Shown here one piece after another: positions 1 to 6,814 of a stretch of DNA of 21,993 nucleotides. The position numbers were made by a program, and so were the translations under genes. This DNA is from GCA-016699105 sp036518915 (GTDB taxonomy: Bacteria > Patescibacteriota > Saccharimonadia > UBA4664), in NCBI GenBank assembly GCA_036518915.1, contig DATDME010000045.1:1-21993 (forward strand). The letters are read 5' to 3'. The notes under the pieces were generated by a model, which worked only from the letters and a program-made list of their open reading frames with translations, searched no databases and was not told where the DNA came from. How positions within the stretch are numbered: the stretch's first letter is position 1; every line of letters starts with the position of its first letter.

Positions 1-408
1 GGCATCGTGCCTCCGATTGCGGAGGTGACGTATGCCGTTGACCCCCTGACGGGGGAGCCGGCAAGGGCGTGGGTCGCGCCCGCATGGTGCGATCAACGCT
101 ATACGGGGCACTTGATAGAGCTCGATCGCCCAGACTTGGCGATCGAAAGCTATCGGAAGGCGGTGGCTGCGCGGCTGAGCCAGCCGCTGCTCGGTATGGC
201 TGAACGGCTTAAACTCGCCATATCCGATGTGGCGGAGTACCGCCTGGGGCTGCAGCGCCGCGTGGAGGCCCTGAGGTTTTTTGGAAAAGTCGAGGTAGGG
301 CAGCTGCAAGCAACTCTGCGCGACGAGACGGGAGATCTTCTCCGCGATGTCATCCCCCGGCTCGTGGAGGCTGAAGTCGCCATTGGGCGACTCGAGCAGC
401 CGATGTGA
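1..408 (+). CDS. Hypothetical protein, possibly cut by the left edge
   Basis: An open frame runs from the window edge to a TGA at 406-408. A GTG at 7 is the first possible start (133 aa), but the two codons before it are also open, so the gene may begin outside the window and no ribosome binding site can be judged. The product begins with a Pro/Ala/Trp-rich stretch and continues, from about residue 40, into a charged, probably helical segment rich in Arg, Leu and Glu. I see no signal peptide, membrane segment or known motif. Codon choice (GC-rich third positions) looks coding. I do not recognise the family. Confidence 0.55.
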   Translation, partial: GIVPPIAEVTYAVDPLTGEPARAWVAPAWCDQRYTGHLIELDRPDLAIESYRKAVAARLSQPLLGMAERLKLAISDVAEYRLGLQRRVEALRFFGKVEVGQLQATLRDETGDLLRDVIPRLVEAEVAIGRLEQPM

Positions 409-714
409 TCTGGCTGTCAATTTCGCCCACGAGAGCGCATCTCGCAATCCCGCCCTCTGGCCGCGGGTCTAAAGGTCAGAACGCGCCAATAAGGAACCCC
501 GGGAACCCGGGGGTGGCGCGACACACGGGCGAACCGGGGGAGCGGCCCACTAACAGCTCCCCACTGCCCCGCGCGTTCAGCGCGGGGCCCCAACCCGAGG
601 GCTTCACACCTTCTGCGTCCCGACCGTCCGATCCCGAGCGATCGGCGGGCAGTCGCGGCGGTGGAGCTCTCAGGCTGGGTTGTACAGCAGCGATGATCGT
701 GATACCGTCGGCGT
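409..714. other. GC-rich spacer with tandem hairpins, no convincing gene
   Basis: About 300 bases without a gene I would defend; open frames here on both strands look like by-products of high GC. The stretch is rich in inverted repeats. CCCCGGG and CCCGGGG lie back to back at about 497-512. A 7-bp stem (GGGGAGC 537-543 / GCTCCCC 556-562) is followed by a 9-bp stem (566-574 / 580-588) with loop GTTCA. No T-tract follows, so these are not typical Rho-independent terminators. They could be a structured RNA, an attenuator for the downstream gene, or simply GC-rich intergenic DNA. Confidence 0.45.
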
Positions 715-2205
715 ATGTCAAAGAAAGCCTCATCACAGCAGCCGCGTAAACGCCGCCGGCCCGCGGGCCAGACGGCACGCCGGCCCGGCCGGTCAGCCTC
801 GGCCGGAAGGTGGGTGTTGCCGTCGGCCTCAGCCTTGCCGACGCACGCCGAGGTGGTGGCGCAGCTGCACGAGTTAAACGAGGCTGAGCTGGGCGGAGTG
901 CTGCCGGTGGCCGAGATTGTTGATAGTATCTTTGGGCTCATGCAGCGGCCCAAAGGGCACATCGAGCTGATCGAGCGGTGGGTGCCTTTGGCGCCGGATC
1001 ACGCCGAAGAGCTTATCGGTTTGTTATTCACGCTGTGGAATGTCACGCCGCAGCCCGATGAGGGCGGTAAAACGCTGCTAGAAACGCTGGCGGAAGAACA
1101 CGCGGCCGCACAACGGTCAGTTGCAAGTGAAGCCAATGCGGTAATACACCACGATCCGGGCGAGGGTTGGGCGGCAGCGGTGCCGTTGCTGGAAGGCATC
1201 AAACAAATTTTTCAGGAGCAGTTTTTCCCGGCTTATGAGGCGCTCCCGAAGCGGGTGCGGGGTCGGGTGTTGGACGGTTTACCCATCCTGTTTTTCCGGT
1301 ATTGGCATACAGCGTGTCCTGAGCTGGAGGATTGGCCGCCGATGCTGGCCTTGGAACACCAGCGGGAACACGGGCTGGAAATTTCATTGGGTCAGCATAT
1401 TATGATGCGGATGTATCGTAATCCTGACCTGCCGGATGATCCCAAGTATAACGTGCGGACAACATATGGGTTGGAAGATGATGATTTTCTGCCGTTGAGC
1501 CGGCAGCATGCCCGGGCAGCTGAGGATTACGATGCGCAGCAGTTTTGGACCGACCCCCAGTATCGGCAGTGGCTGAAAGAGCTTGGAGAGTTAAAGTTGG
1601 AAGGCAGCTCGGCATTTGAGGTGGACCAGCAGGTGCTGCAGTGGGTGTTTGAGCGTGGCTTGATGGATTGGCTGCGAACGGATGCCTACATCAAAGGAAA
1701 ATTTACGCATCAGGCCTGGTATGAATTTTGGCGTGCTACTTTGCAGCGGCCGGTGGGCGAGCCAGATGAGAATGGCAACGGCTGGTGGTCGCTTGATGAA
1801 ATTTATGCCCGGCTTGATGCCCAAGCGAGCCTGCGGGGCAGTGAGTTGTCTGATGCCTTTGCGGCTGCCCAGGATGGTGATCCGGCGACGCTGGGCCGGC
1901 TGCGGGTGGAACTCGGCGAAAAGCGGTTTGGCAAGCTGCTGCAAGATTTTTACTTTTTCAGCTGTAATTTGTTTGAATACCTACTGGTGCCGCTTGGGCT
2001 GTACCTGCCGGTCATCCAGCCGCTGTGGCAGGAGCCGATGGATGTGGCTGAGGAGGTGGAAGAGTTTCGGTCGCAGTCGGGGCCGGCGGCGCGGGTTGTG
2101 GCTAAGCCGCCGGCGCTGCTGCGCCCGACGCCGTACGGGGCGCAGCTGCTAGCGGGTCTGGCAGAGGGGTTGGAGTTTTTTGACACATCTTCCAGATTGG
2201 CGTAA
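715..2205 (+). CDS. Hypothetical protein, 496 aa, basic N-terminus
   Basis: A long frame with coding-like codon use, from ATG 715 to TAA 2205. The first ~30 residues are strongly basic (KKASSQQPRKRRRP), a tail that could bind nucleic acid. The rest is acidic, rich in Trp, Glu and Leu, and looks helical. It has no clear signal peptide and no run long and hydrophobic enough to be a membrane span. The C-terminal LRPTPYGAQLL resembles the short motif that closes some winged-helix or DUF proteins, which is suggestive only. No Shine-Dalgarno precedes the start. A weak -35/-10 pair (TTGTAC 680-685, GATACC 701-706) would put transcription nearly at the ATG. It stands alone between a structured spacer and rpoD. 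I do not recognise the family and assign no function. Confidence 0.8.
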   Translation: MSKKASSQQPRKRRRPAGQTARRPGRSASAGRWVLPSASALPTHAEVVAQLHELNEAELGGVLPVAEIVDSIFGLMQRPKGHIELIERWVPLAPDHAEELIGLLFTLWNVTPQPDEGGKTLLETLAEEHAAAQRSVASEANAVIHHDPGEGWAAAVPLLEGIKQIFQEQFFPAYEALPKRVRGRVLDGLPILFFRYWHTACPELEDWPPMLALEHQREHGLEISLGQHIMMRMYRNPDLPDDPKYNVRTTYGLEDDDFLPLSRQHARAAEDYDAQQFWTDPQYRQWLKELGELKLEGSSAFEVDQQVLQWVFERGLMDWLRTDAYIKGKFTHQAWYEFWRATLQRPVGEPDENGNGWWSLDEIYARLDAQASLRGSELSDAFAAAQDGDPATLGRLRVELGEKRFGKLLQDFYFFSCNLFEYLLVPLGLYLPVIQPLWQEPMDVAEEVEEFRSQSGPAARVVAKPPALLRPTPYGAQLLAGLAEGLEFFDTSSRLA

Positions 2206-2419
2206 GATGTGATAGTAACGACGTGAGCAGAGGTTCGCTGTCCTCACGTTCCGCAGACCACAGGCGCCGCTGTTATGGCCTGAACGATGGCTGTAGTATC
2301 CTAACGAACTAGTTCAGACAACTAAGATATCATAATTGGATAGTAACGCGTGGTACTGCGAGGGTGGGGTATCGCGCGGTTCGTGCGTAACTATCGCCGA
2401 ACCAGAAGGGAAGGGTATT
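2206..2419 (+). promoter_or_regulatory. rpoD upstream region: candidate promoter, palindrome, repeats
   Basis: This gap contains a hairpin just after the previous stop (ACGTGAG 2221-2227 / CTCACGT 2243-2249, no T-tract). It also holds a perfect 10-bp palindrome GAACTAGTTC at 2306-2315 and a -10-like CATAAT at 2331-2336 with no good -35. GATAGTAACG occurs twice, at 2211-2220 and 2339-2348, each followed by a CGTG one or two bases later. If CATAAT is used, the rpoD leader is about 75-80 nt. The palindrome sits near the expected -35 position and could be an operator. Its GAAC/GTTC half-sites resemble a LexA box but the spacing is 2, not 4. Confidence 0.4.
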
Positions 2420-3529
2420 TTGCCGAAAAAAGCTAGTCAGAATTCTGAAGAAGTAACCGAGCGCGCCGGTTACTCTCCCGAAATTGAACGCCTCATCACC
2501 AAGGGTAAAGAGCAGGGCTACGTGACGCAGCAAGAAATTGCCGCGGCCATGCCTGAGGCTGAAGATAACCTCGAGGAGCTGGATGAGCTCTACGCCGCCT
2601 TGGCTGAACAGGGTGTAGAAGTAACCGACCAAAAAGACGCGCTCATCTGGGATAAAGACGATGAAGACGTCGTGGACACCAGTGACGATTACATCAAGGA
2701 TATTGCCGATGACAGTGTGCGGCTGTACCTGCGTGAGATCGGCAAAATTCCGCTTTTGACCAGCGAGCAAGAAATTGCGTTGGCCAAGCGCATTGAGCAG
2801 GGCGACAAAGCGGCCAAAGACGCGATGGCTGAGGCCAACATGCGCCTCGTAGTGTCGATCGCCAAAAAGTACATTGGCCGCGGGCTTGACCTCCTGGACC
2901 TTATCCAAGAGGGTAACACCGGCTTGTTGCGGGCGGTGGAGAAGTTTGATTACTCCAAGGGTTTCAAATTTAGCACATACGCCACGTGGTGGATACGTCA
3001 GGCGATTACCCGCGCGATTGCCGACCAAGCGCGTACCATCCGGATTCCGGTGCACATGGTGGAAACCATTAACAAGCTCATTCGCACTCAGCGCCGGTTG
3101 GTGCAAGAACTGGGCCGCGAGCCGCTGCCGGAAGAAATCGCCGCCGAGATGGAAATGGATGTCGACAAGGTCAACCATATCCTGAAGATTAAGCAAGACA
3201 TTGTGTCCTTGGAGGCACCGGTTGGTGAAGAGGAAGACTCCCAGTTGGGTGACTTCATCGCTGATGAAGATTCGCTGACGCCGGAAGAGGCCGCCACGCA
3301 CCAACTTTTGAAAGAGCACGTCAACCAGGTGCTGGCGCTGCTGACGCCGCGCGAGCAGAAAATTTTGCGCATGCGGTTTGGCTTGGAAGACGGCCGGTCG
3401 CACACCTTGGAAGAGGTGGGCCAGGAGTTTGGCGTGACGCGCGAGCGCATCCGCCAGATTGAGGCTAAGGCTTTGGCGAAGCTGCGCAAGCATCGCGAGA
3501 GCAAGAAACTGCGCGATTACCTGCGCTAA
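2420..3529 (+). CDS. rpoD: RNA polymerase primary sigma factor RpoD (SigA)
   Basis: Sigma-70 family primary sigma factor, which directs RNA polymerase to housekeeping promoters. I start it at TTG 2420 because AGAAGGGAAGGG lies just upstream with good spacing and the product then begins MPKKAS, giving 369 aa. An earlier in-frame TTG at 2336 lacks a ribosome binding site. Visible regions are a short region 1.1-like acidic N-terminus, region 1.2 (DDSVRLYLREIGKIPLL, about residues 96-113) and region 2 with LVVSIAKKYIGRGLDLLDLI and FSTYATWWIRQAI (the -10 recognition and melting segment). Region 3 follows, and then region 4.2 with LEEVGQEFGVTRERIRQIE. The large insert between regions 1.2 and 2 seen in proteobacteria is absent. 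A strong terminator follows. Identification is secure; the start is likely. Confidence 0.97.
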   Translation: MPKKASQNSEEVTERAGYSPEIERLITKGKEQGYVTQQEIAAAMPEAEDNLEELDELYAALAEQGVEVTDQKDALIWDKDDEDVVDTSDDYIKDIADDSVRLYLREIGKIPLLTSEQEIALAKRIEQGDKAAKDAMAEANMRLVVSIAKKYIGRGLDLLDLIQEGNTGLLRAVEKFDYSKGFKFSTYATWWIRQAITRAIADQARTIRIPVHMVETINKLIRTQRRLVQELGREPLPEEIAAEMEMDVDKVNHILKIKQDIVSLEAPVGEEEDSQLGDFIADEDSLTPEEAATHQLLKEHVNQVLALLTPREQKILRMRFGLEDGRSHTLEEVGQEFGVTRERIRQIEAKALAKLRKHRESKKLRDYLR

Positions 3530-3546
3530 TTTCATTTGCGCCAAGC

Positions 3547-3573
3547 AAAAAACGCCCTTTTTGGGCGTTTTTT
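3547..3573 (+). terminator. Rho-independent terminator of rpoD
   Basis: An 11-bp A/T-flanked stem, AAAAAACGCCC (3547-3557) with GGGCGTTTTTT (3563-3573), loop TTTTT, beginning 17 bases after the rpoD stop. The A-tract and T-tract make it potentially active on both strands, but only rpoD reads into it. Confidence 0.93.
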
Positions 3574-3576
3574 GTG

Positions 3577-3582
3577 TATAAT
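3577..3582 (+). promoter_or_regulatory. Candidate -10 box (TATAAT) just after the rpoD terminator
   Basis: A consensus TATAAT lies 3 bases after the terminator T-tract and about 80 bases before the first lycopene cyclase gene. No recognisable -35 exists at 16-18 nt upstream, because that position is inside the terminator stem. It is a plausible start of the crtYc-crtYd transcript. Confidence 0.45.
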
Positions 3583-3662
3583 GGCCCGGTCCCGAATATT
3601 AGGATAGGTTTCTGCGCCACATGTCACAGAACAATTTGCCGTGAAGCGATAAGATCGGGGCT

Positions 3663-3980
3663 ATGATCTGGCAATTTGGATACATTACGGCACTTATTTG
3701 CGCGATCCTGTGCATGCTGTGGCTTGACCGGCGCTGGCGGCTGGTGTGGTGGCAGGACTGGCGGCGGGCAGCGCGCGCGATCGGGGTGGGCTGGATATTC
3801 TTTGTGCTGGCTGATTTGGCAGGCATGAAGTTTGAGCTGTTCTACCCGGGGCCGTCGCCGTTTACCACGCACGTGATGATCTGGCCGGGCTTGCCGCTCG
3901 AAGAATACATTTTCTTGTGGTTCTTGGCGTATCAGCCGCTAATTATCTGGGAAGGCTACCGGAGGTGGAAGCGGGGATGA
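3663..3980 (+). CDS. crtYc: Lycopene cyclase domain protein, first half (CrtYc type)
   Basis: A small membrane protein of 105 aa that matches one half of the heterodimeric lycopene beta-cyclase known from actinobacteria and archaea. The enzyme closes beta-ionone rings on lycopene to make beta-carotene. There are three hydrophobic segments (about residues 4-21, 40-55 and 82-96). The family signature PLEE sits at residues 78-81 in GLPLEEYIFLW, preceded by a conserved Asp (D51 in LADLAGMKFELF). The stop overlaps the next gene's start by four bases (ATGA), implying coupled translation and a two-subunit enzyme. Upstream of ATG 3663 there is only a weak GGGG. The c/d label rests on gene order and motif resemblance. 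The lycopene cyclase domain itself is well supported; the reaction is inferred. Confidence 0.82.
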   Translation: MIWQFGYITALICAILCMLWLDRRWRLVWWQDWRRAARAIGVGWIFFVLADLAGMKFELFYPGPSPFTTHVMIWPGLPLEEYIFLWFLAYQPLIIWEGYRRWKRG

Positions 3981-4264
3981 TGCGCTATGTCGAGTTTGTG
4001 CTAGGGATGTGGCTGGTGGTGCTGGTGATCTGGCGGGCAAGTGGCGTGAAGCTGCGCTGGCGGCCGCTGCACATTACGGTGGGCGTGATGATCTTGCTCA
4101 CGGTGGTGTTTGATAATGCCCTCGTGGCCATGGACACCTTCCGGTATGTGCCGGAACATATCAGCGGCTGGCTGATCGGTCGGGCGCCCATTGAAGACTT
4201 GGGCTACGCCGTGGCCGCGGCAGTTTTGCTGCCGGCGTTGTGGGAATGGTGGCGTAAATGCTAA
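3977..4264 (+). CDS. crtYd: Lycopene cyclase domain protein, second half (CrtYd type)
   Basis: Partner of the preceding gene. I start it at ATG 3977 (or the adjacent ATG 3980) because GGAGG at 3961-3965 precedes it and the ATGA overlap is typical of coupled genes. An earlier in-frame GTG at 3917 would overlap the neighbour by about 60 bases. The 95-aa product has hydrophobic segments near residues 4-19, 32-45 and 75-88. It repeats the family pattern: an Asp-containing VVFDNALVAMDTFRY segment, then PIED (71-74) in place of PxEE. The Glu-to-Asp change in the second acidic position is worth noting, since these acidic residues are thought to be needed for cyclisation. Together the two genes resemble the tandem domains of fused CarR-type cyclases. 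Confidence 0.8.
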   Translation: MMRYVEFVLGMWLVVLVIWRASGVKLRWRPLHITVGVMILLTVVFDNALVAMDTFRYVPEHISGWLIGRAPIEDLGYAVAAAVLLPALWEWWRKC

Positions 4265-4268
4265 AATG

Positions 4269-4277
4269 TGCTAAGAT
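4269..4277 (+). promoter_or_regulatory. Candidate extended -10 promoter for the metal ABC operon
   Basis: TGC directly before TAAGAT (4272-4277) forms an extended -10 element 23 bases ahead of the binding-protein start. No clear -35 is visible. The predicted leader, about 17 nt, still contains the AAAGG ribosome binding site. I did not recognise a Zur or MntR operator. Confidence 0.4.
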
Positions 4278-4300
4278 CCTCTGTTAACCAAAGGTTTAGG

Positions 4301-5227
4301 ATGAAAGTTCGACAAATGGTGGGTGTGGGCCTGGTAATTGCGCTGGTGGGCGGTGTGGCCTGGGTGGCCGTGCGAGGGCCCAAGATGGCGTCCGCGCCGG
4401 CGCACCGGCTGGCAGTGGCGGCCAGTTTGTATCCGTTTTATGAAGCCGCTCAGCAAGTGGGCGGCGATAAGGTGTCGGTGACTAATTTGACGCCGGCCGG
4501 CGCCGAGCCGCACGATTACGAGCCGTCGCCGCAGGCCTTGGCCGGCGCGCTGCAGGCCAAAGTGTTGGTGTATGACGGCGCGACGTTGGAACCGTGGGTG
4601 CCCAAGTTTTTGCCCGATTATAAAGGCGTGGCGGTAAAAGCCAGCACGGGTATCGTGCTTTTGCCGGGTGCGGACGAGAACGGTCAGCCCGCGCCCGGCA
4701 CGACCGACCCGCACTTTTGGCTCGACCCGGTACTGTACCAAACCGTGATTGATAACGTGCAGGCCGGTTTGGCGCAGGCTGATCCGGCCAATGCGGCGTA
4801 TTACGCGGGCCGGGCGGCCGATTACAAAAAGCAGTTGGCCCAGTTGGACGGTATGTTTGGCATGGGCTTGGTGCGCTGTCAGAGCAACACGATGGTTACG
4901 GCACATGCCGCGTTTGCCTATCTGGCGGCGCGCTACGACCTTAAGCAGGTTGCCATTGCTGGCTTGAGCCCAGATGCCGAGCCGAGCACCGCCAAGCTGG
5001 CGGAAATCGCCACCCTGGTGAAAGAGCAGCATATTTCGACTATCTTTTTTGAGACGCTGACGTCTGCCAAGCTGGCGAGTACACTGGCCCAAGAGACCGG
5101 GGCAAAAACCGCGGCGCTTGACCCAATTGAGGGCGTGACCAAATCCCGGGAACAATCGGGGGCAAATTATTTGACGATTCAAGGAGAAAACCTTGCGAGC
5201 CTCCGCCGCGCGCTTACATGCCGATAA
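4301..5227 (+). CDS. znuA: Zinc/manganese-type ABC transporter substrate-binding protein (ZnuA-like)
   Basis: Cluster A-I metal-binding protein that captures a divalent metal outside the membrane and hands it to the ZnuB-like permease. I start at ATG 4301 with AAAGG six bases upstream (308 aa), not at the upstream GTG 4268. Residues 5-24 form a hydrophobic signal or anchor with no lipobox Cys, so it is probably membrane-anchored or secreted. The four expected metal ligands are visible: H71 (AEPHDYEPSP), H138 (DPHFWLDP), H202 (TAHAAFAYLA) and D274 (ALDPIEG). This is the H/H/H/D set of ZnuA/TroA proteins. The loop before H138 (GADENGQPAPGTT) lacks the His-rich stretch typical of many zinc-specific ZnuA proteins, so metal preference (Zn or Mn) is open. 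The 3' end overlaps the ATPase gene by 35 bases. Confidence 0.9.
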   Translation: MKVRQMVGVGLVIALVGGVAWVAVRGPKMASAPAHRLAVAASLYPFYEAAQQVGGDKVSVTNLTPAGAEPHDYEPSPQALAGALQAKVLVYDGATLEPWVPKFLPDYKGVAVKASTGIVLLPGADENGQPAPGTTDPHFWLDPVLYQTVIDNVQAGLAQADPANAAYYAGRAADYKKQLAQLDGMFGMGLVRCQSNTMVTAHAAFAYLAARYDLKQVAIAGLSPDAEPSTAKLAEIATLVKEQHISTIFFETLTSAKLASTLAQETGAKTAALDPIEGVTKSREQSGANYLTIQGENLASLRRALTCR

Positions 5228-5939
5228 TCCGCTTTTGATTGACCTGGACGATGCCGTGGTAGACTTTGCCGGCCATCGGGCGCTGGACGGCGTGAGCTTT
5301 TGCGTGCACCGGGGCGAATTTATTGGCCTGATTGGGCCTAACGGCGCCGGTAAGACCACGCTGCTGCGGGTGATGTTGGGCCTGCAGCCTGTGAGCGGGG
5401 GCTTGGCGCGGCTGACGCCAGGTGCGCGGGTCGGCTACGTGCCGCAGCGCGGCGCGGTGGGCGACGGCCAGCTCCCGTTGAGCGCGTTGGAGGTGGTGCG
5501 GCTGGGCAAGAATGATGCCGCGGCGGGCCGGGCGGCTCTGCGTGAAGTGGGCCTGGAGACACTCGCTGGACGTAAGTACGGCGAGCTTTCGGGTGGCCAA
5601 CAGCAGCGGGTGCTCATCGCCAAGGCGCTCGTGAATGAGCCCGACCTGATTATCTTAGATGAGCCCACCACCGGCATTGATGAGGCGGCTGAGCGGGATT
5701 TCTTTGCGCTGCTCGACCATTTGGCCGGCAAGGGCCTGACGGTGGTGATGGTGTCGCACGACGTGGAGGCGATTGTGGCGCAGGTGAAGCGGGTGATTTG
5801 TTTGAACCAGCGGGTGCTGTACGACGGTCCGCCGGCGCAATTTGAGCTGGAAACGTATCTGCCGCAAATGTATGGTACGCGGCATCGGGCGCTGCATCAT
5901 CAGCACCCACACCAGGAGGGCGACCGGCATGATGATTGA
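5193..5939 (+). CDS. znuC: Metal ABC transporter ATP-binding protein (ZnuC-like), His-rich tail
   Basis: ATPase that powers the metal importer. The TTG start at 5193 is set by a perfect AAGGAG (5181-5186) six bases upstream, inside the end of znuA. The 248-aa product has Walker A GPNGAGKT (48-55), the Q-loop near VPQR (83-86), the ABC signature LSGGQ (132-136), Walker B LIILDE (152-157) and the H-loop H189 in VSHD, so the ATPase site is complete. The last ~20 residues (HRALHHQHPHQEGDRHDD) are packed with histidines. That is unusual for the ATPase and suggests cytoplasmic metal binding or sensing. The gene overlaps the permease start by 11 bases, making a tight three-gene unit. Confidence 0.93.
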   Translation: MRASAARLHADNPLLIDLDDAVVDFAGHRALDGVSFCVHRGEFIGLIGPNGAGKTTLLRVMLGLQPVSGGLARLTPGARVGYVPQRGAVGDGQLPLSALEVVRLGKNDAAAGRAALREVGLETLAGRKYGELSGGQQQRVLIAKALVNEPDLIILDEPTTGIDEAAERDFFALLDHLAGKGLTVVMVSHDVEAIVAQVKRVICLNQRVLYDGPPAQFELETYLPQMYGTRHRALHHQHPHQEGDRHDD

Positions 5940-6726
5940 CCTCTTGCAGTACGGATTTATGGTGCGGGCGCTGCTGGCCGGCTTGCTGGTGGCGCTGGCG
6001 CTGCCGATGATCGGTAGTTTTTTAGTGGCGCGGCGGTATTCGCTGATTGCCGATAGTTTGGCGCACGTGAGCTTGGCGGGGGTGGGGCTGGGCCTCTTGC
6101 TGGGCGGTTCGCCGGTGTGGTGGGCGGGGCCCGTGACGGTGGCGGGGGCGCTGCTGCTGGAATATCTGCGCCAAACCCGGCGTTTAAGTGGCGATACGGG
6201 CCTAGCTGTGCTGATGAGCGGCGGTTTGGCGCTGGCGGTGGTGCTGGCCAACCTGGCGCGCGGCGGGGCGGTTGATTTTAATAGCTACCTGTTTGGTAGC
6301 ATTGCCACTACTGCCACAAGCGATTTGTATCTGTTGGCGGGGACGGTGGCAGTCATCGTAACAGTGGTGGTAACGCAGTACCAGGCGTTCTTGCATATGT
6401 CGTTTGACGAGGATAGCGCCCGGATTGCCGGCTACCGGGTACGCCTGCTGAATTATTTGATGGTGACGATGACCGCGGTGATGGTCGTGCTGGCCATGCG
6501 GATTGTGGGTGGTTTGCTGATTAGTGCCTTGCTGGTTATTCCGGTGATTACGGCGGCGCAGTTTACGCGCAGTTTCCGCGGCACCATGCTGTTGGCGATT
6601 GTGGCGGCGGTGCTGGCCGTGCTGGGCGGGCTGGTGGCGGCATTTTACCTGGGCGTGGCGGCCGGCGGGGCGATTGTGCTGGTGGCGCTGGCGTTGTTTG
6701 TGCTGGCGTTGTTGCTGCGGCCATGA
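5929..6726 (+). CDS. znuB: Metal ABC transporter permease (ZnuB-like)
   Basis: Integral membrane subunit of the ABC-3 family that forms the metal pathway across the cytoplasmic membrane. I choose ATG 5929 (or the adjacent ATG 5932), with AGGAGG at 5914-5919 nine bases upstream, giving 265 aa. An earlier in-frame start at 5842 would run deep into znuC. Nearly the whole chain is hydrophobic, with about eight or more membrane segments. Family landmarks are SLAHVSLAGVGLG near residue 42, the cytoplasmic coupling segment SFDEDSARIAGY, and the closing very hydrophobic helices. It completes the importer with the two preceding genes. The binding-protein/ATPase/permease order is typical. Confidence 0.93.
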   Translation: MMIDLLQYGFMVRALLAGLLVALALPMIGSFLVARRYSLIADSLAHVSLAGVGLGLLLGGSPVWWAGPVTVAGALLLEYLRQTRRLSGDTGLAVLMSGGLALAVVLANLARGGAVDFNSYLFGSIATTATSDLYLLAGTVAVIVTVVVTQYQAFLHMSFDEDSARIAGYRVRLLNYLMVTMTAVMVVLAMRIVGGLLISALLVIPVITAAQFTRSFRGTMLLAIVAAVLAVLGGLVAAFYLGVAAGGAIVLVALALFVLALLLRP

Positions 6727-6774
6727 TAGCAATCGCTTTACCATGATCTTGAAACAAGGGGGCGGCGACTCAGT

Positions 6775-6808
6775 AAAGGTTGACCTTTGTATTGAAAAGG
6801 TGTAACTT
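6775..6808 (+). promoter_or_regulatory. Toxin-antitoxin promoter with overlapping AAAGGT half-sites
   Basis: TTGACC (6780-6785), a 17-bp spacer, then TAACTT (6803-6808). The -10 ends six bases before the antitoxin ATG, so the transcript would start at or next to the start codon. AAAGGT occurs at 6775-6780, inverted at 6783-6788 (together the palindrome AAAGGT-TG-ACCTTT), and again at 6796-6801. These half-sites cover the -35 and spacer, the expected place for antitoxin autorepression. The operator role is inference. Confidence 0.6.
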
Positions 6809-6814
6809 TTAGGC

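Noticed and set aside
417..962. Open frames on both strands across 405-962
   Set aside because: They overlap the structured spacer and the start of the 496-aa gene and have no ribosome sites. High GC explains them.
2306..2315. LexA/SOS box upstream of rpoD
   Set aside because: Half-sites GAAC/GTTC are separated by 2 bases; the Gram-positive LexA box needs 4.
2336..2419. Upstream TTG start for rpoD at 2336
   Set aside because: It lacks a ribosome site and adds a non-conserved 28-residue Cys/Gly-rich segment, while TTG 2420 has AGAAGGGAAGGG.
2330..3544. 404-codon open frame opposite rpoD
   Set aside because: It is exactly antisense to a certain sigma factor gene. Such frames arise from GC-rich codons, and the predicted product is low-complexity with no family likeness.
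4271..5359. Long minus-strand frame opposite znuA/znuC
   Set aside because: Antisense to well-supported transporter genes with intact motifs; no ribosome site or recognisable domain.
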